Part shown: one piece after another, positions 34,599 to 42,592 of the stretch
How positions within the stretch are numbered: position 1 is the first letter of the stretch
Layout: the number at the start of each line of letters is the position of its first letter
NCBI GenBank assembly: GCA_022510385.1
Contig: JAFLTQ010000001.1
Span: forward strand, 62,001-126,000
Direction of reading: 5' to 3'
Source of the DNA: Muribaculaceae bacterium
GTDB taxonomy: Bacteria > Bacteroidota > Bacteroidia > Bacteroidales > Muribaculaceae
DNA length: 64,000 nucleotides
Made by a program: the position numbers and the translations under genes
Notes under the pieces: model-generated
Told to the model about the DNA's origin: nothing
Database searches by the model: none
The model's input: the letters and a program-made list of their open reading frames with translations, nothing else

Positions 34599-34630
34599 CA
34601 AATTTAAACATTTTTGTCTATTATCCCAAA
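34599..34630 (-). promoter_or_regulatory. Promoter of spt
   Basis: Minus strand TTTG (34627-34630), 20 bases, then TAAATTTG (34599-34606): an exact consensus match at the standard spacing. Confidence 0.8.
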
Positions 34631-34704
34631 TATGAATTAGATGTAATTCAAATAGCTACTTATAATTCCCCTCTCTGTATTATAAATCCTTTTTCTTAAG
34701 CCTT

Positions 34705-36192
34705 CTAAAGCGAAGTAACGGTATACGCATAATTTTCATATATTCCATTTAGCTCGCAGTCATTTACAGTTAATGTGTAAATTTTTGTTGCATTATCTCC
34801 GCTACTATTGACAGCAAGACGATAATTTATATGAGTAGTTTCATTATCTTTTATATAATAGGAAAAGAAAAGAGTTTGACCAGTTGTGTAAGTGAATCCT
34901 TCCGGTTCTTCATCCTTCTGGGACCAAATCTTAGCATACTTAAAGTTCTTAAGTTGCTGTGTACTCTCCACCTTGAGGTAAAACATTTTCCCTTCTTCAA
35001 CCGGAGTCAAAACTTCCGGTTGCTTTACCTTGGCTACTATATTATAGGAATTACCCCTCTCTATACCCTTATTGTTAAAATATAACTCCATCTTACAAGC
35101 CTCTACATCAAGCGGACTCTCAGGTGTGGGAGTGAATGTGATATAACTCTTTTGATCCGACAAATTCTCCGGCAAATAAGCAGTGCCCTGCCATGCCCGT
35201 TGTCTTGATGCGTTGCTCCAGTCTGTCCCGTCTGCAAGAGGTGTGAGATCTTGTAAATAGGCGCCCTCCTCTCCTTGCCGGTTTGTAATGTCTAAATATG
35301 GACTCTCGGCATCCGGATATTCAACCCTCCTTAGCTCCAGATCATTTAGGTCATAATAAGACATGTTTGAAATATTCGCTTCTCTATAAGCTGTTTGGCA
35401 TGACAGATTAAATGCTTTAGTATTCCCGGTTTCCGTTAGAAAATCTACCGTTTCATCTCCAAAATCCTGGGAGAAACCCTCTTTCTCGCCATCCTTACCC
35501 GGGCTACTGTCGAACAATATAGTGTATCTCACTTTGCAACAGAGCATTGATAGCTTTGCATACAATGGCTTGCTTGAACTACTAAATTTGTAAACTCCAT
35601 TTTCTAACTGTTTCGATTCATCTCTGGAGCTTCCTGATTTTAAGTCTGTGAAATAACACGCCATTGGCAGTCTGCCGGGTTTAAGACTCTTTTCCGAAGA
35701 GAATTCAAGGATCATTTGCTGAAGCTGTGATTCCAAAAGATTATTGACATCCGACGGGAAATCTTTGCCATATCCTTCAAAATCTTCTCCTCCTATCACA
35801 TTTGCCAATAGATAAATATGATAATCACCATTTTGTAATCCGGTAACCGTATAGGTCCCATACTCTTCATTGGTACCGGTGATTTCGGGAGAAGTTCCCC
35901 CTTTCTTATTGTATTTTATGTCGAGAGCCAATGACGGGAGATTCGTTGAAATATCTCCACCTGCGGGATAGGCCAACATCCATAAATTCTCAATTGTAGC
36001 CTCCTCCGGAGTCACCGGACTTGTTCCTCGGGTTTGGGAATCAATCAATCCTTGAGTAATCATTAGCTCCAGAGAAGTTGTCCCCTCTTAGTTTATGTTT
36101 TCTGAATCCTCTTTATCATACTGTGAGCATGACGAAATAATTAAAGAAATTAAAAAGATTCCTGACAAACGGTAACCCGAAAACAGTTTCAT
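34705..36192 (-). pseudogene. Fimbrillin/minor-fimbrial-subunit-like lipoprotein interrupted by an in-frame TAA
   Basis: The long open part (34705-36063, 452 codons) has no secretion signal. In the same frame, 43 codons upstream, an ATG at 36190-36192 begins a lipoprotein signal peptide (MKLFSGYRLSGIF, then a hydrophobic run ending SSCSQYDKED). The only break between the two is TAA at 36088-36090, after SENIN; downstream the frame continues EGTTSLELMITQGL, the usual start of the mature fold. The body resembles Mfa2/FimB or DUF4906-type fimbrial proteins: a short beta-rich N-domain with NLWMLAYPAGGD, GTYTVTGLQNGDYHIYLLAN and LKPGRLPMACYF. An intact promoter sits upstream. A natural nonsense mutation, a sequencing error or readthrough are all possible. 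Confidence 0.75.
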
Positions 36193-36245
36193 GGCAAATC
36201 ATTCTTTAGAGTCCTTCTTTCTCTGACTCTTATTAAAATTTAGAG

Positions 36246-36275
36246 CAAAATTAATTCATTTTTCTAAGAAACCAA
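36246..36275 (-). promoter_or_regulatory. Promoter of the interrupted fimbrillin-like gene
   Basis: Minus strand TTG (36273-36275), 19 bases, then TAATTTTG (36246-36253). The leader to the ATG at 36192 is about 47 bases. The intact promoter suggests the break in the gene is recent. Confidence 0.65.
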
Positions 36276-36335
36276 CGACTTTTGAATAAAACCGGCCTCC
36301 CTTCTTAGTCCCCCTTTTCTCTTGGAGCCTCTTTA

Positions 36336-36367
36336 TTTGCATTTTTTCTATAGAATTTTTAGTTTTG
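36336..36367 (+). promoter_or_regulatory. Promoter of the secreted GH13 / collagen-like operon
   Basis: TTTG (36336-36339), 20 bases, then TAGTTTTG (36360-36367). The leader to the ATG at 36396 is about 22 bases. Confidence 0.72.
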
Positions 36368-36395
36368 TAAAAAAAAATAGCCCCCGTAAATAGTT

Positions 36396-39260
36396 ATGAA
36401 AAATTTCATTACAGCGAGTTTACTTTCTCTGTTTTTTCTCAACTTCTGTCACTTCGGGTTGATGGCCCAAGTGACTACTCAACCCTATCCTCTTCAGGAG
36501 GATTCGGAGGATGTCACAATCTATTTTCATGCCGACCAAGGAAATAAAGGTTTGGCCGGGCTTGATGCCAATACCAAGATCTATGCCCACACCGGTCTTA
36601 TCACAAGCGCCAGCAAAAATAACAGTGACTGGAAATACACGATAGCCGATTGGAATAAAGATACCGAAAAAGCCCTTATGATCTATGAAGGCCCGAATCT
36701 CTGGAGTCTGCATATTGGCAATATACGTCAGTTCTACGGTGTAAAAGATATGCAAGAAGTAATCGAGAAGCTGGCTTTCGTGTTTCGCACCAGCGGTGGC
36801 TCTAAGGAGGGGAAGACTGCTTCCGGGGGAGACATTTATGTGGATGTTTTGAATCCGGGTCTCCAGGTGAGTCTCACTTCTACTCTCACCTCCCAACTCC
36901 TTGATTCTTCTACAGGGAATGTTACTTTTACAGCCTATACAACTTCTCAAGCAGATATCTCCATCACTGTTAATGGTGTTGAGATTGCATCCCAAAAGGG
37001 CGCCACGACCCTCTCCGGGTCCTATCTCTTCAAAAATATCGGAGACTATCAAGTGGTTGCTACCGCTGTTTCAGGAAGTGAAACTGCATCATATATCCTG
37101 AACTTGGCTTATTTAAGTGAGCCCGTCTCCAAAGCATACCCTAACGGCACTCCAATTATGGGTCCGGTGGAGAATCCTGATGGAAGCGTCACATTCTGCG
37201 TGGCTGCACCTGAAATGTCAAAGATGGTGATTGTCGGCAGCTGGAATGATTATATGATCACAAATGACCAGCAGATGTTCTATACCGATCAGAATGTCAC
37301 CAACCCTGTGACTAACGAAAGTGGTAATTTCCGCTTCTTCTGGATTACCATTCCCGACTTGGCTAAGACAAACGACCAACACGTCTATTTCTTCAAAGTT
37401 CAGGGAGACGTTAGTGTAGGAGCCAATCAAATTTCCATCAACACCAATATTTGCGATCCTTATGCCCGACTGGTGCTTGACCCTTGGAACGATAAATATA
37501 TCGACACGGATGTATATCCCGGCTTGCCTCAATACCCCTTCTCGGCTGTTGATGCGGTGCCGGTTGCAATTTATCAGAAAGGCCTGAACGATTACAAATG
37601 GCAATCCACCAATTTCACCCTCCCGGATAAAGATAACCTCATAATCTATGAACTTCTCCTTAGAGACTTCACCGGTACGGAAGGAGAAAACAATGGGAAT
37701 GGAACCGTTCAACAGGCTATTGAAAAGTTTGATTATTTGAAAACTCTGGGAGTTAATGTCATAGAATTAATGCCTATATGTGATTTCACGGGTAATGATT
37801 CCTGGGGATATAATCCAAACTTCTATTTTGCGCCTGACAAAGCTTATGGTACTCCCGATGACTATAAGGAATTCATCGACCTTTGCCATCAAAACGGGAT
37901 TGCTGTCGTGCTCGATATGGTTTTCAACCAAAGCGACGGGCTTCATCCCTGGTACCAAATGTATGGAGGCAACCAATACAGTCCTTTCTATAATTACGGG
38001 CTGGGTGGCGAAAATGGCGCACCCCATGCATATAGCGTTATGAATGACTGGAACCAAGGGTATCCTTTGGTGCAACATCAATGGAAGGATGTGATTGAAT
38101 ACTGGCTCTCCGAATATAATGTCGATGGTTTCAGGTTCGATCTCGTGAAGGGACTCGGTCTTAATCAGTCGTACGCTAACAGCAGCGGAAGTGCAACAGA
38201 TGCCTATAATGAAAGTCGAGTTAAAGAAATGGCATATCTCAATAGTGTGATTCAAAATATTAAGCCCGGAGCTTATTGCATAAATGAAAACCTTGCCCAG
38301 CCTAAAGAGGAAAACGAGATGGCTGCCGACGGAGAGTTAAACTGGGCTAACATAAACAGTGCCGCATGTCAGTTTGCCAAAGGGCTCTCGTCAGAAAGCA
38401 ATCTTAACAGGCTATATGCTCCTCTCGATAACCGCACGTGGGGATCAACAGTTTCTTATCTTGAGAGTCATGACGAAGAGAGATTGGCTTATCAACAAGA
38501 CAAGTATGGGCAAACCGGTGTTAAAGGGAACAATGAGGTGAGCATGCGGCGTCTTGGAAGCGCCGCCGCTCAAATGTTGATGGCTCCGGGATCCCACTTG
38601 ATTTGGATGTTTGGCGAATTAGGTAAGTCTGAGTCGTTAGAAGACAGAACAGGCAGAAAAAAAGTGGAGTGGAATCTTTACAACCTTCCTAATCACAGAG
38701 GTCTATATGACAATTACTCCCAACTTATCAATATAAGAATTTCTAATCCGGAACTTTTTTCCGAGCAGACAAACTTTGCAATGAACTGTGGCAGCAATTA
38801 TTGGGCTAAAGGACGCACCATGAGTTCTATCACAGGAGATAAGGAGCTCTACACTATTATCAATCCTAATATCACGGGTCAAATATCAGTCAGTGTAAAT
38901 TTCCTCAAAAAAGATAATAGCGCTTATAAAATCTTGAGCCAGTCTTATTTATGTAATGCCTCTTTTGATGCAATTGCAGGAACCGTAACGTTGCCCGCCA
39001 ACTGCTATGTAGTCATAGGAAGCGCGTCGCTCAATGTGGCAGGCATAGACTCAATTTTTGAAGAAAAGGAAGAATCCAAATTTGTGGCTCGCGGTGCCAA
39101 GGGTGAAATCATTTTTGAGAATTACCATCAACCGGTAGAAATCTATTCACTTGACGGTACTATCTTCGCCCAAAATTTCCGAGAAATGAGAATTTCTCTT
39201 CCTGCCGGAATCTATATCGTCAGATGTGGCGCCAATGTTGCTAAAGTAATTGTAAAATAA
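36396..39260 (+). CDS. Secreted GH13 alpha-amylase-family protein with N-terminal modules and sorting-type C-terminus
   Basis: 954 residues with a signal peptide ending near residue 25 (GLMAQ). A starch-module-like domain (VTIYFHADQGNKGLAG) and an Ig-like region come first, then an early-set glucan-binding domain (SVTFCVAAPEMSKMVIVGSW). The GH13 barrel follows (about 420-850): LGVNVIELMPICDF, VVLDMVFNQSD, GFRFDLVKG (nucleophile Asp near 581), INENLAQ (Glu near 631) and ESHDEERL (Asp near 693). The last 80 residues (FENYHQPVEIYSLDGTIF, then AGIYIVRCGANVAKVIVK) look like a type IX secretion-type A tail. It probably breaks down starch or glycogen outside the cell. The collagen-like lipoprotein follows after 21 bases. 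Confidence 0.88.
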   Translation: MKNFITASLLSLFFLNFCHFGLMAQVTTQPYPLQEDSEDVTIYFHADQGNKGLAGLDANTKIYAHTGLITSASKNNSDWKYTIADWNKDTEKALMIYEGPNLWSLHIGNIRQFYGVKDMQEVIEKLAFVFRTSGGSKEGKTASGGDIYVDVLNPGLQVSLTSTLTSQLLDSSTGNVTFTAYTTSQADISITVNGVEIASQKGATTLSGSYLFKNIGDYQVVATAVSGSETASYILNLAYLSEPVSKAYPNGTPIMGPVENPDGSVTFCVAAPEMSKMVIVGSWNDYMITNDQQMFYTDQNVTNPVTNESGNFRFFWITIPDLAKTNDQHVYFFKVQGDVSVGANQISINTNICDPYARLVLDPWNDKYIDTDVYPGLPQYPFSAVDAVPVAIYQKGLNDYKWQSTNFTLPDKDNLIIYELLLRDFTGTEGENNGNGTVQQAIEKFDYLKTLGVNVIELMPICDFTGNDSWGYNPNFYFAPDKAYGTPDDYKEFIDLCHQNGIAVVLDMVFNQSDGLHPWYQMYGGNQYSPFYNYGLGGENGAPHAYSVMNDWNQGYPLVQHQWKDVIEYWLSEYNVDGFRFDLVKGLGLNQSYANSSGSATDAYNESRVKEMAYLNSVIQNIKPGAYCINENLAQPKEENEMAADGELNWANINSAACQFAKGLSSESNLNRLYAPLDNRTWGSTVSYLESHDEERLAYQQDKYGQTGVKGNNEVSMRRLGSAAAQMLMAPGSHLIWMFGELGKSESLEDRTGRKKVEWNLYNLPNHRGLYDNYSQLINIRISNPELFSEQTNFAMNCGSNYWAKGRTMSSITGDKELYTIINPNITGQISVSVNFLKKDNSAYKILSQSYLCNASFDAIAGTVTLPANCYVVIGSASLNVAGIDSIFEEKEESKFVARGAKGEIIFENYHQPVEIYSLDGTIFAQNFREMRISLPAGIYIVRCGANVAKVIVK

Positions 39261-39281
39261 TGTTTTATAAGCTCTTAAATC

Positions 39282-41951
39282 ATGCTTAAGAAGAAAGGTT
39301 GCATATTCTCTCTCATATTGTTTTCAACTATAATTTTCAACAGTTGCAGATATGATGATTCCGATCTCTGGAACTCTGTCAATGATCTCGAATCAAGAGT
39401 GACCTCTTTGGAACAGATGTGCAATCAGATGAATACCAACATCACCTCTTTGCAGACCATCTTATATGCACTTCAAGAAAATGATTATATCACCGCCGTA
39501 AATCCTCTCTATGAGGGCGAAAACCATATAGGATATACCATAGAATTTACGAAGAGTCCTACAGTCACAATCTATCATGGCAAAGATGGTCAAGACGGAA
39601 TTAACGGAGCTGACGGTCTTAATGGTAACGATGGAGCTAATGGAACTGATGGTTACACGCCCAAAATCGGGATTTCCCAAGATGTTGATGGACATTACTA
39701 CTGGATTCTCGATGGGGATTGGTTGCTCGATGATAATGGCAATAAGGTATTGGCAGAAGGGCTACCCGGTCCGAAAGGTAATGACGGGAAAGATGGGAAA
39801 GATGGTATTGACGGCAAGGATGGTGTTGACGGGGAAGATGGGAAAGACGGCAAGGATGGTCAGACCGGGACATCCGGAGCAAATGGTGCCGACGGTCAGA
39901 ATGGAATCACTCCCCAATTCAAAATTCAGGAGGGCGATTGGTATTTATCACTTGACAATGGTATCACATGGGAATATTTGGGAAGAGCTACCGGAGATAA
40001 AGGTGAAACCGGTGAAAAAGGTGAGAAAGGTGATAAAGGCGATAAAGGGGATCCCGGTTCTGTTATTGGGGGAACCTCTTCCGGCGACGCAATGTTTTCC
40101 GGTATCGATTACACTTCCAGTCAGGAATATGTAATCTTCAATTTGGCAGACGGAACGCTGATTAAAATCCCAACATGGTATGCCTACGAAGAATTGAAAA
40201 TACTTTGCTCGCAGATGAATGAAAATATTTCATCTCTGCAAAGCATCGTTAATGCTATTAAGGATAACGACTATTTGCTGGCTGTGGATCCCAAAATGGA
40301 AGATGGTAAACAAGTGGGTTATATTCTGACATTTGCCAAATCGGGGGCCAAAGAAATTTATAATGGCAAAGACGGAGCCGCCGGGAAAGATGGCGATAAA
40401 GGAGCTGACGGTAAAGATGGTCATACTCCTCAGATTGGTGTAAAAGAAGACAGCGGTACCCTTTATTGGAGTGTTGACGGGGAGTTCCTTAAAGATGCGG
40501 ATGGTAATAATATTCCGGTGACCGGGAAGGATGGAGCTGACGGGAAAGATGGTCAAAAAGGAGATAAAGGTGACAAGGGAGATAACGGTGATAAGGGAGA
40601 CAAAGGGGAAACCGGTGAAAAGGGAGAGACAGGAGCAGCCGGCTCGCCGGGGAAAGATGGCATCACTCCTCAGATTAAAATAGAAGATGGAGAATGGAAA
40701 GTCTCTACTGATGGGGGAGAAACCTGGGAATCTTTAGGAAGTGCTAAAGGCGAAAAGGGGGATACAGGAGCAGCCGGAAAAAATGGTAAGGATGGCGACT
40801 CCTTCTTCCAAAGCGTAAATAATGAGGATCCTGATTATTTAGTTTTGACGCTTGCAAATGGCACTGAGATTAAAGTGCCTAAAAGCACTAATCTTTCAAT
40901 TTCGTTAGATGTGGAGACACCGTTGGCTGTAAAAACAAATTCCACTATTGAGATCGGTTATAGGATATCGGGAAATACAAACAGTTTACAAGTGGAGGCT
41001 CTCTCTTCAGGTAATGTTAAGGCTAAAATAAGCAGTTCCTCATCGGCTCAAGGAACGCTTACAATAATGACCGGCTCAACTCTTGATGAATATGACAAGG
41101 TTGTTATGCTCGTTTCAAATGGTCAACGCACTATTATGAGCACCATCACATTTGAGGCTTCGATCTTGAGAGTGATGAATGGAGCTATAGAAGAGATTCC
41201 TATTGAAGGAGGCTCTGTTACAATCACTGTCGAGACAAATCTGAATTATCAGGTTAAGATTCCTTCAAGTGCTCAAAAATGGATTCAACAGACCCCGACC
41301 CGTTCTCTACGACAGGAATCCATAACATTTGAAATAGAAAATAACCTCTATACACCCCGTGAAGCTTTAATAGAATTGGTAGATAATGAGGGAAATCTTC
41401 TTGAAACCGTTTTAATAAAACAGGCGGGCGGCTCTAACATATATATTCCGGACTCAGGTTTCTTGGATTATTGCGTGCAAGCTGACATTGATAAAAATAG
41501 AGATCGAATAATAACTGTGGAAGAGGCTGCCGCAGCAACTCAATTAATTATTACGTCCACTTATAATGTAAATTCTTTAGAAGGGATTGAATATTTCATT
41601 AATATTGATATTTTGAGAATCAATGATAATAATTTGTCGAGTCTGGATGTTTCGAAATGTACTAAGCTGAAAGAACTGCAATGCAATAACAACAAGCTTG
41701 AATATCTTAACGTATCAGGTTGCACTGAACTAATAAGGTTTTATTGCTCTTCAAATCAACTGACTTCTCTCGACGTTTCAAAAACTAATTTAGGGGAATC
41801 CGGTGATACTTATCCGTTAAATTGCTCCAATAATCCATCATTGAAGACCCTTTATTTGAAAAAGGGATGGAGCATCAACGGCATTACTGACGATAAAAAA
41901 AGATCTGCAAGTTATATTCCCGACGATACAGACATCCAATTCGTTGAATAG
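39282..41951 (+). CDS. Collagen-repeat lipoprotein with duplicated DUF4988-like module, BACON-like domain and leucine-rich repeats
   Basis: 889 residues with a lipoprotein signal (FNSC, Cys22). A coiled-coil/DUF4988-like module (VNDLESRVTSLEQMCNQMNT) leads into Gly-x-y collagen repeats, an ITPQFKIQEGDWYLSLDNG segment and more collagen repeats. The whole arrangement then repeats from LKILCSQMNENISSLQSIVN (about residue 305) to about 510. A beta-rich BACON-like domain (about 630-725) follows, then an SDVTVEEA-type linker and Bacteroidetes leucine-rich repeats (LSSLDVSKCTKLKELQCNNN and two more) to the end. It is likely displayed on the cell surface as an adhesin or spacer. It is cotranscribed with the secreted GH13 gene. 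The ligand is unknown. Confidence 0.83.
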   Translation: MLKKKGCIFSLILFSTIIFNSCRYDDSDLWNSVNDLESRVTSLEQMCNQMNTNITSLQTILYALQENDYITAVNPLYEGENHIGYTIEFTKSPTVTIYHGKDGQDGINGADGLNGNDGANGTDGYTPKIGISQDVDGHYYWILDGDWLLDDNGNKVLAEGLPGPKGNDGKDGKDGIDGKDGVDGEDGKDGKDGQTGTSGANGADGQNGITPQFKIQEGDWYLSLDNGITWEYLGRATGDKGETGEKGEKGDKGDKGDPGSVIGGTSSGDAMFSGIDYTSSQEYVIFNLADGTLIKIPTWYAYEELKILCSQMNENISSLQSIVNAIKDNDYLLAVDPKMEDGKQVGYILTFAKSGAKEIYNGKDGAAGKDGDKGADGKDGHTPQIGVKEDSGTLYWSVDGEFLKDADGNNIPVTGKDGADGKDGQKGDKGDKGDNGDKGDKGETGEKGETGAAGSPGKDGITPQIKIEDGEWKVSTDGGETWESLGSAKGEKGDTGAAGKNGKDGDSFFQSVNNEDPDYLVLTLANGTEIKVPKSTNLSISLDVETPLAVKTNSTIEIGYRISGNTNSLQVEALSSGNVKAKISSSSSAQGTLTIMTGSTLDEYDKVVMLVSNGQRTIMSTITFEASILRVMNGAIEEIPIEGGSVTITVETNLNYQVKIPSSAQKWIQQTPTRSLRQESITFEIENNLYTPREALIELVDNEGNLLETVLIKQAGGSNIYIPDSGFLDYCVQADIDKNRDRIITVEEAAAATQLIITSTYNVNSLEGIEYFINIDILRINDNNLSSLDVSKCTKLKELQCNNNKLEYLNVSGCTELIRFYCSSNQLTSLDVSKTNLGESGDTYPLNCSNNPSLKTLYLKKGWSINGITDDKKRSASYIPDDTDIQFVE
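39579..40065 (+). repeat. Collagen-type (Gly-x-y) repeat blocks, first module
   Basis: Three runs of nine-base GGN-centred repeats encode G-K-D/G-A-D/G-D-K triplets: about 39579-39650, 39769-39905 and 39995-40065. They are interrupted by the ITPQFKIQEG-type segments. Gly-Lys-Asp and Gly-Asp-Lys triplets dominate, which stabilise bacterial collagen helices without hydroxyproline. Confidence 0.85.
40366..40800 (+). repeat. Collagen-type (Gly-x-y) repeat blocks, second module
   Basis: Further runs at about 40366-40425, 40522-40665 and 40750-40800 mirror the arrangement of the first module. This indicates a tandem duplication of the module at gene level. Such repeats are prone to length change by slippage or recombination. 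Confidence 0.85.
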
Positions 41952-41966
41952 GGCGTATAATAATCC

Positions 41967-42011
41967 CTGAGGAAATAATCAACGGCCTGATCTCCTCAGT
42001 CATTTTTCTTT
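41967..42011 (+). terminator. Terminator after the collagen-like gene
   Basis: CTGAGGA (41967-41973) pairs with TCCTCAG (41993-41999), followed by TCATTTTTCTTTTT. It lies 15 bases after the stop codon. Confidence 0.7.
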
Positions 42012-42037
42012 TTATTAAACAGAATGTCAAGCCGGGA

Positions 42038-42057
42038 TATTCCAATATAATGGAATA
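42038..42057. promoter_or_regulatory. Perfect dyad upstream of the blaI promoter
   Basis: TATTCCA (42038-42044) and TGGAATA (42051-42057) flank a 6-base centre. It lies about 80 bases upstream of the promoter and could be an operator or part of a 3' RNA structure. Confidence 0.4.
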
Positions 42058-42120
42058 AGTCGGTTTTGTCATATTTTGCGTCTTTAAAATTTCCCCGCTC
42101 AATTATTTTTTTCAACATAA

Positions 42121-42164
42121 AACTAAAATTTTAGTTGCAAATAAAAATTTTTAATTATATTTGC
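42121..42164 (+). promoter_or_regulatory. blaI-like operon promoter with two overlapping inverted repeats (operator candidates)
   Basis: The -33-like GTTG (42134-42137) and the exact -7 TATATTTG (42156-42163) are 18 bases apart. A perfect 16-base palindrome AACTAAAATTTTAGTT (42121-42136) overlaps the -33 side. A second inverted repeat, GCAAATA (42137-42143) and TATTTGC (42158-42164), spans from the -33 to the -7. BlaI/MecI repressors bind dyads over their own promoters, so these are the natural operator candidates. Binding itself is inferred. Confidence 0.62.
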
Positions 42165-42209
42165 GCTGTGAAATGATTCTTATAAATTTTAATCATTAAA
42201 TATAATGTT

Positions 42210-42581
42210 ATGAAATCTCTGACAGAAAAGGAAGAAGAGGTGATGAGAAAACTCTGGACTAAAGATGAAATGATTGCAAGAGAAGTATGGGAACAATATC
42301 CGGAACCCCGACCGCATTTCAATACTATTTTGACCTTCTTAAGGATTTTAGAACAAAAAGGATGGGTGAAACATAGGACAATTGGCAATACTAATCTTTA
42401 CACTGCGATTGTGAGTCGTGAGGAAGTGGGGAAAAGCTCTCTCAAAACCCTTATTAAAAACTTCTTTAACGGATCGGCTGCCGGTTTGGTCAATGCTCTG
42501 TTAAAGGATGAAAATCTCTCTGATGCGGAAATTAAAGAATTGATTGATTTGGTTGAAAATAAGAAACCATCTAAAAAATAA
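42210..42581 (+). CDS. BlaI/MecI/CopY-family transcriptional repressor
   Basis: 123 residues. The winged-helix domain starts LTEKEEEVMRKLWTKDEMIA, with a recognition region PHFNTILTFLRILEQKGWVK and wing HRTIGNTNLYTAIV. The C-terminal helices (residues about 75-123) form the dimer interface. In the BlaI/BlaR scheme the repressor is cleaved after the membrane sensor detects its signal. It is followed after 11 bases by the M56 peptidase/TonB gene, which fits that scheme. The signal need not be a beta-lactam, because no beta-lactamase or penicillin-binding gene is adjacent. Confidence 0.9.
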   Translation: MKSLTEKEEEVMRKLWTKDEMIAREVWEQYPEPRPHFNTILTFLRILEQKGWVKHRTIGNTNLYTAIVSREEVGKSSLKTLIKNFFNGSAAGLVNALLKDENLSDAEIKELIDLVENKKPSKK

Positions 42582-42592
42582 GATTCCGAGTT

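Noticed and set aside
39577-40134. A 185-codon Met/Lys-rich frame inside the collagen gene
   Set aside because: It is an out-of-phase reading of the nine-base Gly-x-y repeats; the lipoprotein frame is the real one.
39579-40800. Regularly spaced short repeats that might suggest a CRISPR array
   Set aside because: The repeats are coding collagen triplets without constant spacer length, and no cas genes are nearby.
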